Position numbers and translations under genes: made by a program
Shown: one piece after another, positions 1 to 14,176 of the stretch
How the letters are laid out: each line of letters opens with the position of its first letter
How positions within the stretch are numbered: position 1 is the first letter of the stretch
Assembly (NCBI GenBank): GCA_027886185.1
Contig: WOAB01000157.1
Span: 1-64,000 of the forward strand
Direction of reading: 5' to 3'
DNA length: 64,000 nt
Origin: Rheum nobile
Lineage: Eukaryota > Streptophyta > Magnoliopsida > Caryophyllales > Polygonaceae
Notes under the pieces: model-generated
Databases searched by the model: none
What the model saw: only the letters and a program-made list of their open reading frames with translations
What the model was told of the DNA's origin: nothing

Positions 1-312
1 TAATGTTATATTTCCTGACATTATAGCTCTCTTACTCTTGCAACTTCCTTGTCTTCTCGTGTGATCTCTACAACTGAGTATGTTGAGTTAGGTGCTTAGA
101 AAAGCTTAAATGTTGATATTTTATGTTGTTTGTCTATTCCCCCCAGTGCAGCTGAAGTGGTGTAGTTCTCCATATTGAAACGGAGGAGATTAAAATGGGT
201 AAAAAGGTAATTTTGTTTAGCTCATTGTGTGTAGTTTTCCATAGTTGACATCCTGTCAGTTTGTGTTTAAGTCTAAGTTCGTTTTTGTATTTATTGACCT
301 TGTATAATTTGT
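1..312. other. Leader or intron of ULP-like copy 1
   Basis: No open frame of note. A short ATG-Gly-Lys-Lys reading start at about 194 is followed directly by a GT donor-like base pair, so this could be a tiny first exon and intron of the gene that follows. The first ATCCTGTCA motif of the window lies at 250-258. Confidence 0.3.
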
Positions 313-3300
313 ATTTTTTAGGGTCATTTAATGAGATTTGAAGGGAAAAAGTTCATCGGCAGAGTCAACCAAAACTGTCGGCGTGAATTGCTGAATCTTA
401 TTGAGAAATGCCTCTCCCCTGTGGACTGGCAGAGGATAATAGATGGTCCATTTGGACCTACTGTGAAGATGGTTCGTCGCCAAACTTTTCATGCCAGCTT
501 GTACATTACGTTTATTTCCGTCAAGTAGAAACGAGGAAGTTGTGGGAGACGTGGTATGACCTGCAAGGACAGCTGCTTGTTTTTCAATGAAGGAATTTGC
601 ACTTGTGACGGGGTTATGCTGCCACAGAATGAAAGAAGATGAGCTGAACCCGATAAAAATGTCGTGAAAGAGTTATTTGATGTACAGAATTTGACGTTGG
701 CTGAGCTCGAGTCTTTATTTATGCGTACACAGCTTGATAGCCCTTTGAAATATAAGATGGCATTATTGATTATATTAGAGGGCGTCATTCTTGGGGTTGA
801 GAAAAAAGTTCGCATAAGCACAGGTCATGTGAAATTATTGGCTGATATCGATCGATTCACGAATTCCCATGGGGCAGGGTTAGCTACATTGAAACTCACC
901 AGGGATTGAGTTCAACGGTGAAGAATAGATTGGAAACGGTTGAAACAAGCAGAGACTCAAGTGCAAGGTTGGGTTACAAACTCAAGGGGTTGCCAATGGC
1001 CTTTCAGGTAACATGACAGGATGTAATGTATATTGTATTGAAGTTGGTATTGTAGTTACAATATATTGATGGTTTGGTTGTTCAGGTTGGCTGTTTGAAG
1101 CTGTTAAACCAATTGCTTCAGCATTTGCACATTTGGTGGATAAGGAGGCCTACCCACGCGGTCTACGATGGTCATCAGATTCACAACCTGATGCGACGGT
1201 TGTGGAGTCTTTCTTAGGGAAGAGCCACATCCCGTTTTATTCCAATGTGGTGTTGATAGAGGAAGAAGCAGTGGTGGAGGTCTTAAAAAGAATGCAAATT
1301 TTATGGGGAAGTGAAGGACACTTACTTTGACAAGGCAGTTGAGAAATTCGAGCTAAGTATAAAGAGGTCTATCAATGGTAGAAGAAAAGGAAAGAATGAT
1401 TCGGACTCTGCCCCTGCTACAAAGTCCTCGAGCCTGGATGCAAGACAAGTGATGTGCGCTATGAAAGAGCTTCATGAGCGTATGATTAATTTGGAAAACC
1501 AAGTGGACTGCAGGGTTTTGTGCTATGAATAAACCTTGGGCATAATGCAACAGATGATCAAGGAGAGGGTATTCAACAAGTCAGGTTCAACAAATGTGAC
1601 AAGAGGAAGGGGAGGTAAGATAACTGTCACAATCGTTATTAAGTTATGTTTGGGAACTTAGATATATATATGTCGTGGAAGCTCAAGCATTTATACTTAT
1701 GTAGAATAGTAATGTCATTTTGAATTGTAATTTAGTTATGCATAAAGCTCTGTTTTTGACAAATATTATAGAATGGTGCACTTACTGATTATTCTTTTGA
1801 GTTAAATCTAACTTGTAATTTATTGAAGCAGAATGGTATACATGGTCGTGATGAGGATGTCGGAATGGATAGAATGGGGGGTCTGATTCAAATCCCCTAC
1901 AGGATGACGATGATGAAGGTGCCACTAAAGTCGACAATGGCAATTTAGGAAGCATGGTTGTTTATCGAGAGCAAAAGGATGATGAAGATGGTATAGTTCA
2001 GAGAGATGATGTTGAGGGTGCAGTAGAAGATGAGGGGGAAAATGGAGAAACGATGACAAAAGAAGAAGACGATAAGAAAGAAGGAAAGCAAGTTGCAAGG
2101 AAGACTCGTTCAAAAAAAAGGATGATAAAGATGGTGCAGTTCAGAGAGATGATGTTGAGGGTTCAATACAGGATGAGGGGAAAAGTAATCGCAAGGAAGG
2201 AAAAGTAGTGACAAGGAAGACTCGCTCAGAAAATAAGATGGGTGATGAAGATGGCGCAGTTCAGAATGAGGCGAAAATAAAATAGGGAGGACAAGAGGAG
2301 TTGAGGTATGCATCAATAAACCATCCTGACAGGATGGTCCCTCAGATCACCAACATGTTATTTATGAAAAAACTTATTTGCAGACGCAAAAACAAGCTGA
2401 GGTGGAAGGAGAGTCTACCAAGAATCAATTGGACTCTCAATAAGAAAAAGCAGCTCAACAAAAACAATTGATACAACTGGTGAACTGAAGGACCATCCTG
2501 TCAGGAAGAGAGGACTATCCAGAGTAGCCGATAATCCCAAACGATACAAGGTTTCAACGCCCAAAGGATTTTCAAACATGAATAAATTGCAGTGTTGGTT
2601 AGACTCGAATGAAAGGTTAGGAAGTTGTCCCTCCTGTCTTGAGTATATGAACCTGTCTTGAAGATATGAATGCGTGTTTGAGGTGTTAATTAAACCATGT
2701 TATGATGCAGTGAGGAAATGTTTCTCCAACTGGAGGAATATCTAAAGAGGGAGTTTTTTGAGCCATTGTTGCAACCAAAGGGGTGGCTGAAATCTAATGT
2801 AAGCTCCTTTCATTTTTTATATAAATTATCGTGGCATGCACAAATTTGTGATATGACATATATTTTTGGTTTGTAGCACTTGGACGAATGTATGTATTAT
2901 CTTGGGTGTCGCGTGCGTGACAAACCAGTTGGCAATATGGATACCTGGTTTCAACGTAATTTGGACAAGGAAATGAATAGATGGTTATCAGATAAGCAAA
3001 GTTATGCTGCTAATGGAGGTAAGATGAGATACCTACGTGGGGAACTGCCTGCAATTTATGGGAAGGATTGGAAGGATGTGGATCGTATATACCTCCCCTT
3101 CATTTCAAGGACAAACATTGGGTAACTCTAGAGATACAACTAAGTAAATGGTGTGTCACTGTATACGATCCCGACGTCAATTTGTTCAAATTGTCGGAAG
3201 TCCATAGGCTCCTTGCAGAGTTGACATATTTCTTCCTGTCATGATAGCACAATATGAGCCTTTGGCAACAATTTATGAACATAGGCGGGGAAATCCCCTA

Positions 3301-3558
3301 AATGTGACTCGTGTTCCTACATTGGAGAGAAACAAGAGAGGGTAAGTTGTTTACATAAATTGTTCATTTGTTTGTGTGAAATTGGTTATAATATCAGCAA
3401 ACCAACTACATTTTTTACTTGTGTGCAGGGGCGATTGTGGCGTCTTCACGATGAAGTACATAGAAATGCTAAGTTTCGGACGTCAAAACATCGTGAACGT
3501 GGGTGACAAATTTGTGGATGAGTACAGAAAAAGGATAGCCGATAGTATATCGATATGA
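313..3558 (+). pseudogene. DUF1985/Ulp1-like protease, decayed copy 1
   Basis: Remnant of a transposon-borne ULP-like gene: an N-terminal DUF1985-type region, an acidic middle and a C-terminal C48 (Ulp1/SENP) cysteine-protease domain. Seen: WQRIIDGPFG at 331-528; KEFALVTGL near 600; KMALLIILEG in 664-909; PRGLRWSSDS in 1,133-1,330; repetitive Lys/Asp/Glu-rich segment 1,954-2,290; protease start 2,880-3,125; catalytic-type His in KHWVTLEI near 3,112; Asp in VYDPDV near 3,157; Cys in GDCGVFTMKY near 3,430. The pieces lie in different frames with single-base shifts and stops, so no full protein is made. The same order recurs at 4.2-8.6 kb, so this is an older relative of that gene. In the family the domain resembles SUMO proteases; activity of transposon copies is unproven. 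Confidence 0.8.
1978..2290 (+). repeat. Degenerate tandem repeat in acidic region
   Basis: Three imperfect copies of a 120-140 bp unit beginning with GATGGTRYAGTTCAGA (near 1,988, 2,129 and 2,250), each leading into GATGATGTTGAGGG-like sequence. They encode the acidic and basic linker of ULP-like copy 1. The third copy is shortened. Confidence 0.6.
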
Positions 3559-4244
3559 ACTGGTTTGACTAGTGGAGGATATGTTATTCACTTTCATGTA
3601 AGCTTCACTGTAGTTGGGATAGTGCTAGTGTTGTATGATTCTTGTTGGGGGTTTTCGCTAGAATTGACTTGTATGTTGACAATAAGTTGTGTTGAGATTG
3701 TTTTGGAAATGTAGCAATATTGGTTGTTGCATTCTTGTTCAAAATTCCTGCCAGTGTTGTTCAAAATTCTTGTCAGTGTTGTTTTGGAAATCTAGGGTAA
3801 TTGCCAGTGTTGCACATATATTATTTGTCACATTGTATACTCCTATTGTCGGAAATATCCTTTTTTCTGTTGTTTTAGGGTACAAAATTATTTTGTAATA
3901 TTATTTGTTCACCGATTTGACCGTTTTAATAATATTTAATTGAGAATAAAAAGCGTAAGACATACACCGATTTACCTTTCTTCAAAGTTCGAATTCTCCC
4001 AAAAGCCCCTCCGTGTTTACCTTCCAAAATTCCCTCCACATTTCTTATTTTTCCTTCCCAAGAAGGCGACTCTGCAAACATCCATCATTGTTATCAGACA
4101 TTTTCTTCTTCCCCAGAAGGCGACTCTTCAACTCCTCCATCTTTCTCGATTTATGCTTACTTACTCTTGAAGTCCATCTCCACATTTCTTACTTACTCCC
4201 TCCTCCATCTTTCTCCATTAACGCGTTACAAAAGAACCCTAGAA
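3559..4244. other. Spacer between the two ULP-like genes
   Basis: No supported gene. AT-rich with pyrimidine-rich stretches (TTCTTCCC, CTCCATCTTTCTC). The short string AGAAGGCGACTCT occurs twice, near 4,060 and 4,117. It probably contains the promoter and 5' leader of the second ULP-like gene. Confidence 0.4.
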
Positions 4245-8567
<4,323 letters not shown>

Positions 8568-9090
8568 GAGTGTGCATCGGTTAGATTACAAGGAAGTTTA
8601 TTTGGATATAAGATTTTTGGATATTTGGATCACATCGTGTTTTATGACAACTTGAACTTGTTTAGATTGCTCACATCGTTTAGATCACAATGTGTTTTAT
8701 GACAACTTAACTGACAAGAAAAAAGTAGTCAACCGTCATGAACTTTCACTAACTGCCCAAGTGCCCACCAACTCCTATCAATCAATGACAGGATAATATG
8801 ACAACTTGAAATTGAACTTTTTTAGATTGCATACAAGTTTTATGACAACTTCACTGACAACAACAAAAATAGTCAACCGTCATGAACTTTCATTAAATGC
8901 CCACCAAATCTTGTCAATCAGGATATTAACCCAATTAACCCTAATAAATGAAACCCTAACCGTCACCAACCCAAAAACCACCCCCTCATACAAACCATAT
9001 TTCCTCATCCACAATCCGCTCCAAAACTTCTTCCACAATCCGCTCCAAAAATTTCCCTTCTCTTGTTTCGTTTGTTTCCTCATACTAACC
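8568..9090. other. 3' flank of ULP-like gene with ~140-bp duplication
   Basis: No gene. Two related blocks (about 8,690-8,795 and 8,832-8,935) share TTTTATGACAACTT..ACTGACAA and AGTCAACCGTCATGAACT. The first ends in TGACAGGATAATATG (8,786); the related CGACAGGATAATAT recurs at 9,845. Confidence 0.6.
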
Positions 9091-9511
9091 ATGGCTTATG
9101 AGCCTAACGGCCAAAACGATCACATGGTTTACACAACTGTCCATACCGGGGGGGAGACTCATCCCTTCAAGGGGACAAGATGCCAGGATTTCAACCCATG
9201 TCTACCAAGGCGGGAGGAAGCAAAACTGGAGGCCCTCGGCTGAAATGGTACAAGATATCCATTGGTTGTTGAACCAACTATTTTATTTTAACGACTCCGA
9301 ATGGGATGCCTCTTACTTCTTCGAAGTTGTGCCCACCCATGACGGGCCTCGTACCTTGAGGGCCTTACAGCGCTGCGGAGACGCCGTCGCCCTTGCCGCC
9401 CAAGGTAGATCCGTTGCCTTCATCAACATATATGTCGTCACTGGAGATATTGTTGATGAACTTCCGCAGCGTGACGGCCCAGAATCATCTGTCTCCTCCG
9501 CAAATATATAG
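9091..9511 (+). CDS. Small unknown protein, possibly frameshifted
   Basis: An ATG at 9,091 opens a frame (MAYEPNGQNDHMVYTTVHTG) that runs into a G7 tract at 9,148-9,154. Just after it a second frame continues to a stop at 9,511 with a plausible globular sequence (WLLNQLFYFNDSEW, YFFEVVPTHDGPRTLRALQR). One base gained or lost in the G tract would join them into about 140 residues. I do not recognise the family. It lies between the ULP-like gene and the convergent transposase, so it could be a third passenger ORF of the MULE or a captured host fragment. Confidence 0.4.
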
Positions 9512-10010
9512 AATCTGATTAAGTGATCTAGTTTAGGGACAATGTAATGTAGTATTTTATGGTATGTTATGATAGGTATGTCAAGTAGGAAGATGATAAT
9601 GTCATATAGCGACTATATATAGTCAATAGATTATGGTATAGTATGTTATGGTATGTTGTAATGTCGCATGAATTATTATTATATGTCAAGTTCCTCATCC
9701 ATAATGTGATATTATGTAATTCTCTTTTATTTAATATAGAATGTTATGGTAATGGCGCATGAAATAATACTCTATGGTGATGGTAATGGCGCATGAAATA
9801 ATACTCTATGGTGAATACTCTATGTCGGGATATATATATAACGACGACAGGATAATATTACATTAACATACGGATGCATATTAACAAAATACATACCATT
9901 TATACGAAAATTAATATGAGTGGTAAGAGATCCTTCAAGAGTTTGGAACTCTGACTACACATATTAACAAAATACATAATTGAAGAGGTAACACAACACA
10001 ATTAACGGCA
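9512..10010. other. AT-rich spacer, 3' side of transposase
   Basis: No gene seen. The string GGTAATGGCGCATGAAATAA is repeated twice in tandem near 9,750-9,815, and ATGGTATGTTATGRTA-like strings recur from 9,555 to 9,660. It lies between convergent genes and so should hold both 3' ends. Confidence 0.4.
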
Positions 10011-12711
10011 TCATGGGCCGGTTGAGGGATTAGGACAGTTTCGTGAGTTATGGCCGACAGCACCACAACTTCCACACCTTCTCCTCGGGCCCCTGTATTC
10101 TCCACGTGACGGGATCCTTTTCTTCCTTGGTCTTCCGGATTTCCTCCTAACAACCGGGGGCAAACATGCTCTATTCAAGACCGTGTCAGGAACTTCCCAA
10201 TGCTCAAATACAGGAACCGGATATATAGTTTCCTTGTACACTTCCTTCCACATTTCAGCAGTAAAGAAGGGATGAACAAGAGTGACAGGATCCACACCAC
10301 AATCCTTCACGGCCGCTATTGCATGCGCACAGGGAATTTGGTCAACTTGGAAGACGTTGCAGTAGCAGGTTCGAGCATGCAGATTTACCAAGAGTGTAGT
10401 TCCATTGGCATGAACTTGAAACTCATATTGATTTAGCCTACTCACAACCATTGTCAATGATTTCAAATAATTACCTTCTAGCTCAGTAGAAATAGTCACG
10501 GTCAGAATATCCAAATGTCGTTCTCCCTTAAATCGCCTGTCACAAAACCAATTACTCATGACATTCAGTATACCATCAAGCAACCCAATCAACGGCAGTC
10601 GACGCGGGCCCAGTAAGCGACTATTCACAGATTCTGCATTGTTGGACGTCATAATGTTGAATCTATTTACGGGCATATGACTTCTTGTCCACGCTTCAAA
10701 TCCAACACCCCTGAGGTACGTACCGACTTTAGGAGACTGGTTGCAAAGTCTTGCAAATTCACGATTAAAGTCTTGTTTGGTGTACGCTTGATTTGCCTTT
10801 TGGTACAGAATCCACAAGTCATTTCTTTTAAACCTCGTCTTCACATTACCCCATAGGTGAAGTGTGCAACAACCATGTTTTGCGAAGATATAGCGCTCTC
10901 TTAAACCTTTGTATATACTTCCATGACAATCAGACACAAATACGAGGTCATGATCGTCGGCAACAACAGAGCGTAGGTGTCGGAAGAAATACGACCATGA
11001 ACTATCATTCTCGCTGTCAACAACAGCAAAAGCCACTGGATATATTTGTCTGTTTCCGTCTTGTGCCACTGCAACTAGAAGTGTGCCTCTGTACTTTGAT
11101 CCTAGATGGGTACCATCCACAGTTATGACCTGCAGTAGTTTTCAATCAGCTCTACAATGTCATGTATCGATTTGACAATAGCATCACGAAACGTGACAAG
11201 ATGGAAATATACCTTTCTTAAAAACTTCATTCCATTGCGCCAAGCACCCAAGCTGATGAAACAATACTTGAATCGACGATTAGATTCTACTTCAACATGT
11301 GTGACTGTCCCTGTATTCATCCTTTCGAGCATGTACATGTATCCATGAATCCTATTGTAGCTTTCTTCAGCTGTGCCTCTTATCCTGTCAATGGCGGTTA
11401 AACGTGCTATGTTTGCCTTGTCGTAACCAACTGCCACTCCCATTTTCTTCATGTTGTCTTGAATTTCGGCAGCATGAGGTCCGGGACATGTATCGGCTGT
11501 GTTAAATCTATAACAGGATTGTATATGTAACATGCTAAGGTTAGTTCATAGACATGCTCATATATGATCGTACTGACAGGATAGTTTACTTACCTTGACA
11601 TAATATGGTCAGCAATTACGCTTGAACTTGCATGTCTGTGGTAATTATGCTTTAGCTTCATGCCAAATGTATGTTGTCCACAATACTTCCTTACTTGAAA
11701 CAATCCTGTGCTGCCAAGAGCGGTTCCACGACAAAAAAATGTGCAACTAGGATCAATGCACCTTCCCACATATAACTTCTTATCAGACTTTTGGACGTGC
11801 ATCTGGAAGCGCCTCTGTAATGCCATCAAGGATAAACGATCTTTAAGATCCTTCTTGCAATTGAAGTGCTCTCCAACTTTTATTTCCAAATTATTACCGC
11901 TCACCCCATTATCCTCCATTGGCTCATCAAATTGCCTTTTACACAACCGTTTGCTACGATAGTACTCGGCTTCAATCTGTTGTAGAACTTCCTCATCAAT
12001 GTCTATGAATAAGTTTTCGACTTCATTAGTGTCATCCAACAATGTCCCTTCTTCAACATCCTCCTCAAGGTCATCCCAATCAAAATCTCGCCCAACGTCT
12101 TCCCCATAATCACTCTCAATGTCAATACAGTCATGTATTCTTTTCGTTCCTGTGGAAGACCTTTTTTCTCTCCCATCAGTTTCCGAGTCTACCTCAAATT
12201 GGCTCACCAAGTCAACTATTTGAACTTCCCCATTGTTTACACGCCAAATTTTTGGTTTAAGTTCATACATGTCACAATCAACGATATTCCGTATTTCGTC
12301 AGTGGGATAATTGTTGCTTACCTTATTGTTCTTGTCGGATTTGGGACGATCAGTGACAGGATGGCGATCTACCACAGCCTCGGGCTCTGCCTCTTGAGTT
12401 TGTGTTAACGGTGGCGGAGTCAGACACACTGTGATGTCCTCATCATCACTTCTACTTGGATGGCAACCTACCACAACCTCTGGCTCTTTGTTTCCCTTCT
12501 TTTTCATACTCGCATATAACTCGATAGGCCAAATGTTATCGTGCGAGTGTGCATTCAAAAACTTTAACGCACCAAGGTCCTCGTCATCTTTGACATCGAT
12601 TGGTTGTGCCAGTGGTTTCCACGATGACAGATATTTTATCTCCATTTCATCTATCTCGTCGATGCATTTAATCTTCTCAGCTAACTTTTTCCTGAGATTT
12701 GAGTAATTCAT
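10011..12711 (-). CDS. MULE transposase (MURA-like), apparently intact
   Basis: Cut-and-paste transposase of the Mutator superfamily. Three exons with GT/AG borders join in phase: 12,711-11,594, 11,507-11,213 and 11,129-10,011, giving 843 codons without a stop. Order: long acidic N-terminus; MuDR-type DNA-binding zinc finger region (about residues 270-365, CIDPSCTFFCRG and QHTFG); transposase core with VITVDGTHLGSKYRG, then SDCHGSIYKGL and SNNAESVNSRLLG; SWIM zinc finger (CYCNVFQVDQIPCAHAIA); C-terminal CCHC knuckle (CGSCGAVGHNSRNC). Catalytic acids are the Asp of VDGTH, the Asp of SDCH and a Glu downstream that I cannot fix by eye. Start chosen at 12,711; another upstream exon is possible. 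Together with the convergent ULP-like gene this is the layout of a KI-MULE (Kaonashi). Terminal repeats were not found; KI elements often lack long ones. Confidence 0.9.
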
Positions 12712-13456
12712 ATCTGCATATAAAAGAAGTCATGTTGTCGTTGTGATCCCATCAAAAACCCACTTGTTTCCCTTACATGTCCATTCACCACCTGTTTTCA
12801 GAGTCAAGTAGTATGATGTTGAACCTATTACACAAACAAAAAGCAAACACAAGTTCAATACTTTATTAGGGCCAAATAGGGACCCCCGTATGACAATGCC
12901 CTAACACCGACATGAAAGAGTAAGCAAGACCACAAAAGATTTTATTGTAAAGAAGAATAGGAATAAGAACGTGAAAGTCAGAACTCACCCATTATTAAAC
13001 TTCTTCTATTCCAAAGACATTGAAGACGCTGCATAATCTATTTTGAAGCTTTGTGGATTTAAGGTATTGTGGTTTTACAGAAGCTTTGTATAGGTTTACA
13101 TGTTGGGTTATGCTTGGATAACAATCCCTAACACGTGGGTAAAGGGGTAGAAATTGGAGGGAAATTTTAGAGGAAAAACAGAGGTTTTCCCTCTAAGTGT
13201 GTACTATATTTTCAGAAGTCATATCAGGTAAATAGTTATGAAGTAATATTTCTCCAACAAAAACAGCTAAATAAACCTCAGCGGGGACCCCCGACCATTC
13301 CTTCTCATTTTTCCTCAACAATCCCTAAACCCTCTCTGCGCCGAACTTGAAGGTAACCCTCTTTGTTTATTGTGTGGTTTTCATACTGGATCAATAAGCA
13401 CGTATCACTTATTTTTTGCTGCAAATCTTTCTTTGTTTCTATAGTACTCGAGTACA
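12712..13456. other. Spacer with GGGGACCCCCG palindromes
   Basis: 5' flank of the transposase, no gene. It contains GGGACCCCCG near 12,879 and GCGGGGACCCCCG at 13,281-13,293; a third copy lies in the next ORF. Purine-rich stretch near 13,150-13,190. A MULE end may lie here, but no convincing inverted repeat to the left side was seen. Confidence 0.4.
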
Positions 13457-13869
13457 ATGTCATCCAGCGACACCTCAAGTTTTCAAAGCGGGGACCCCCG
13501 CAAATATGAACATCCACCTTCATCTCCTACACCTTCTCAATTAGAGGAGAAGTTGCAAGAAGAGTTAGACATGTTGCTAATGAATAGCCCACGTTCCAAC
13601 ATGTTGGGTGAAATAATCACACGCCTCGTACGGAGATACATGAACTTGGACAGAGAATCATGGAACTCAATACAAATGAGATGCAATTCGATCATGCAAT
13701 TTGGCGACTAAATGCAAGGGTGGCAGAACTTGAAGCTGAAAACAAGGCACTACACTCCCAGGCAAACTTCAGAAACCATGTAATATTTCCTATTTTTGCG
13801 TTTGGTGCTGGTGTGATTCTAGGGATTAGTGCTTTCAGCATTTGTAATCGAGCATGTAGGCATGGTTGA
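13457..13869 (+). CDS. Small coiled-coil protein with C-terminal TM anchor
   Basis: The first frame (13,457-13,711) starts MSSSDTSSFQSGDPRKYE. A second frame (to 13,869) carries a heptad-like coiled coil (RLNARVAELEAENKALHSQ) and one hydrophobic segment (VIFPIFAFGAGVILGISAF) close to the C-terminus, as in tail-anchored proteins. The shift lies near 13,630-13,650, so one base change would give about 135 residues. Plant GRF-zinc-finger proteins have a similar coiled-coil plus TM end, but no zinc finger is visible, so I leave it unassigned. A GCGGGG-AC-CCCCGC palindrome (13,488-13,501) lies inside the coding region and encodes Ser-Gly-Asp-Pro-Arg. Confidence 0.45.
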
Positions 13870-14176
13870 GGATGAATTGACTATGAAGTATGTACCTCAT
13901 GACTTTGGTTTTTTATGTAAGAGGCTGAATTTTATTTTCGAATAGTTTTAGAAAGCATGGTTTCAGCATTTGTAATCTACATGTCAGATTGCCAAAACAT
14001 TAATGTCGACACTACATACACCGACAATTACCTTACTAGAATAGTTGTCAACTGGATACTATCATTACATTCCTACAATATTGTAGTGTGGGCTACCATT
14101 ACATTTCTACAAAAAGGATAGTTGTCAACTGGATGCTATCATTACATTACTAGAATCACAACTACCTACTATCAAA
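13870..14176. other. Spacer with short direct repeats
   Basis: No gene. GGATACTATCATTACATT and GGATGCTATCATTACATT, each preceded by GTTGTCAACT, recur near 14,046 and 14,120. This is the 3' flank of the helicase gene. Confidence 0.4.
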
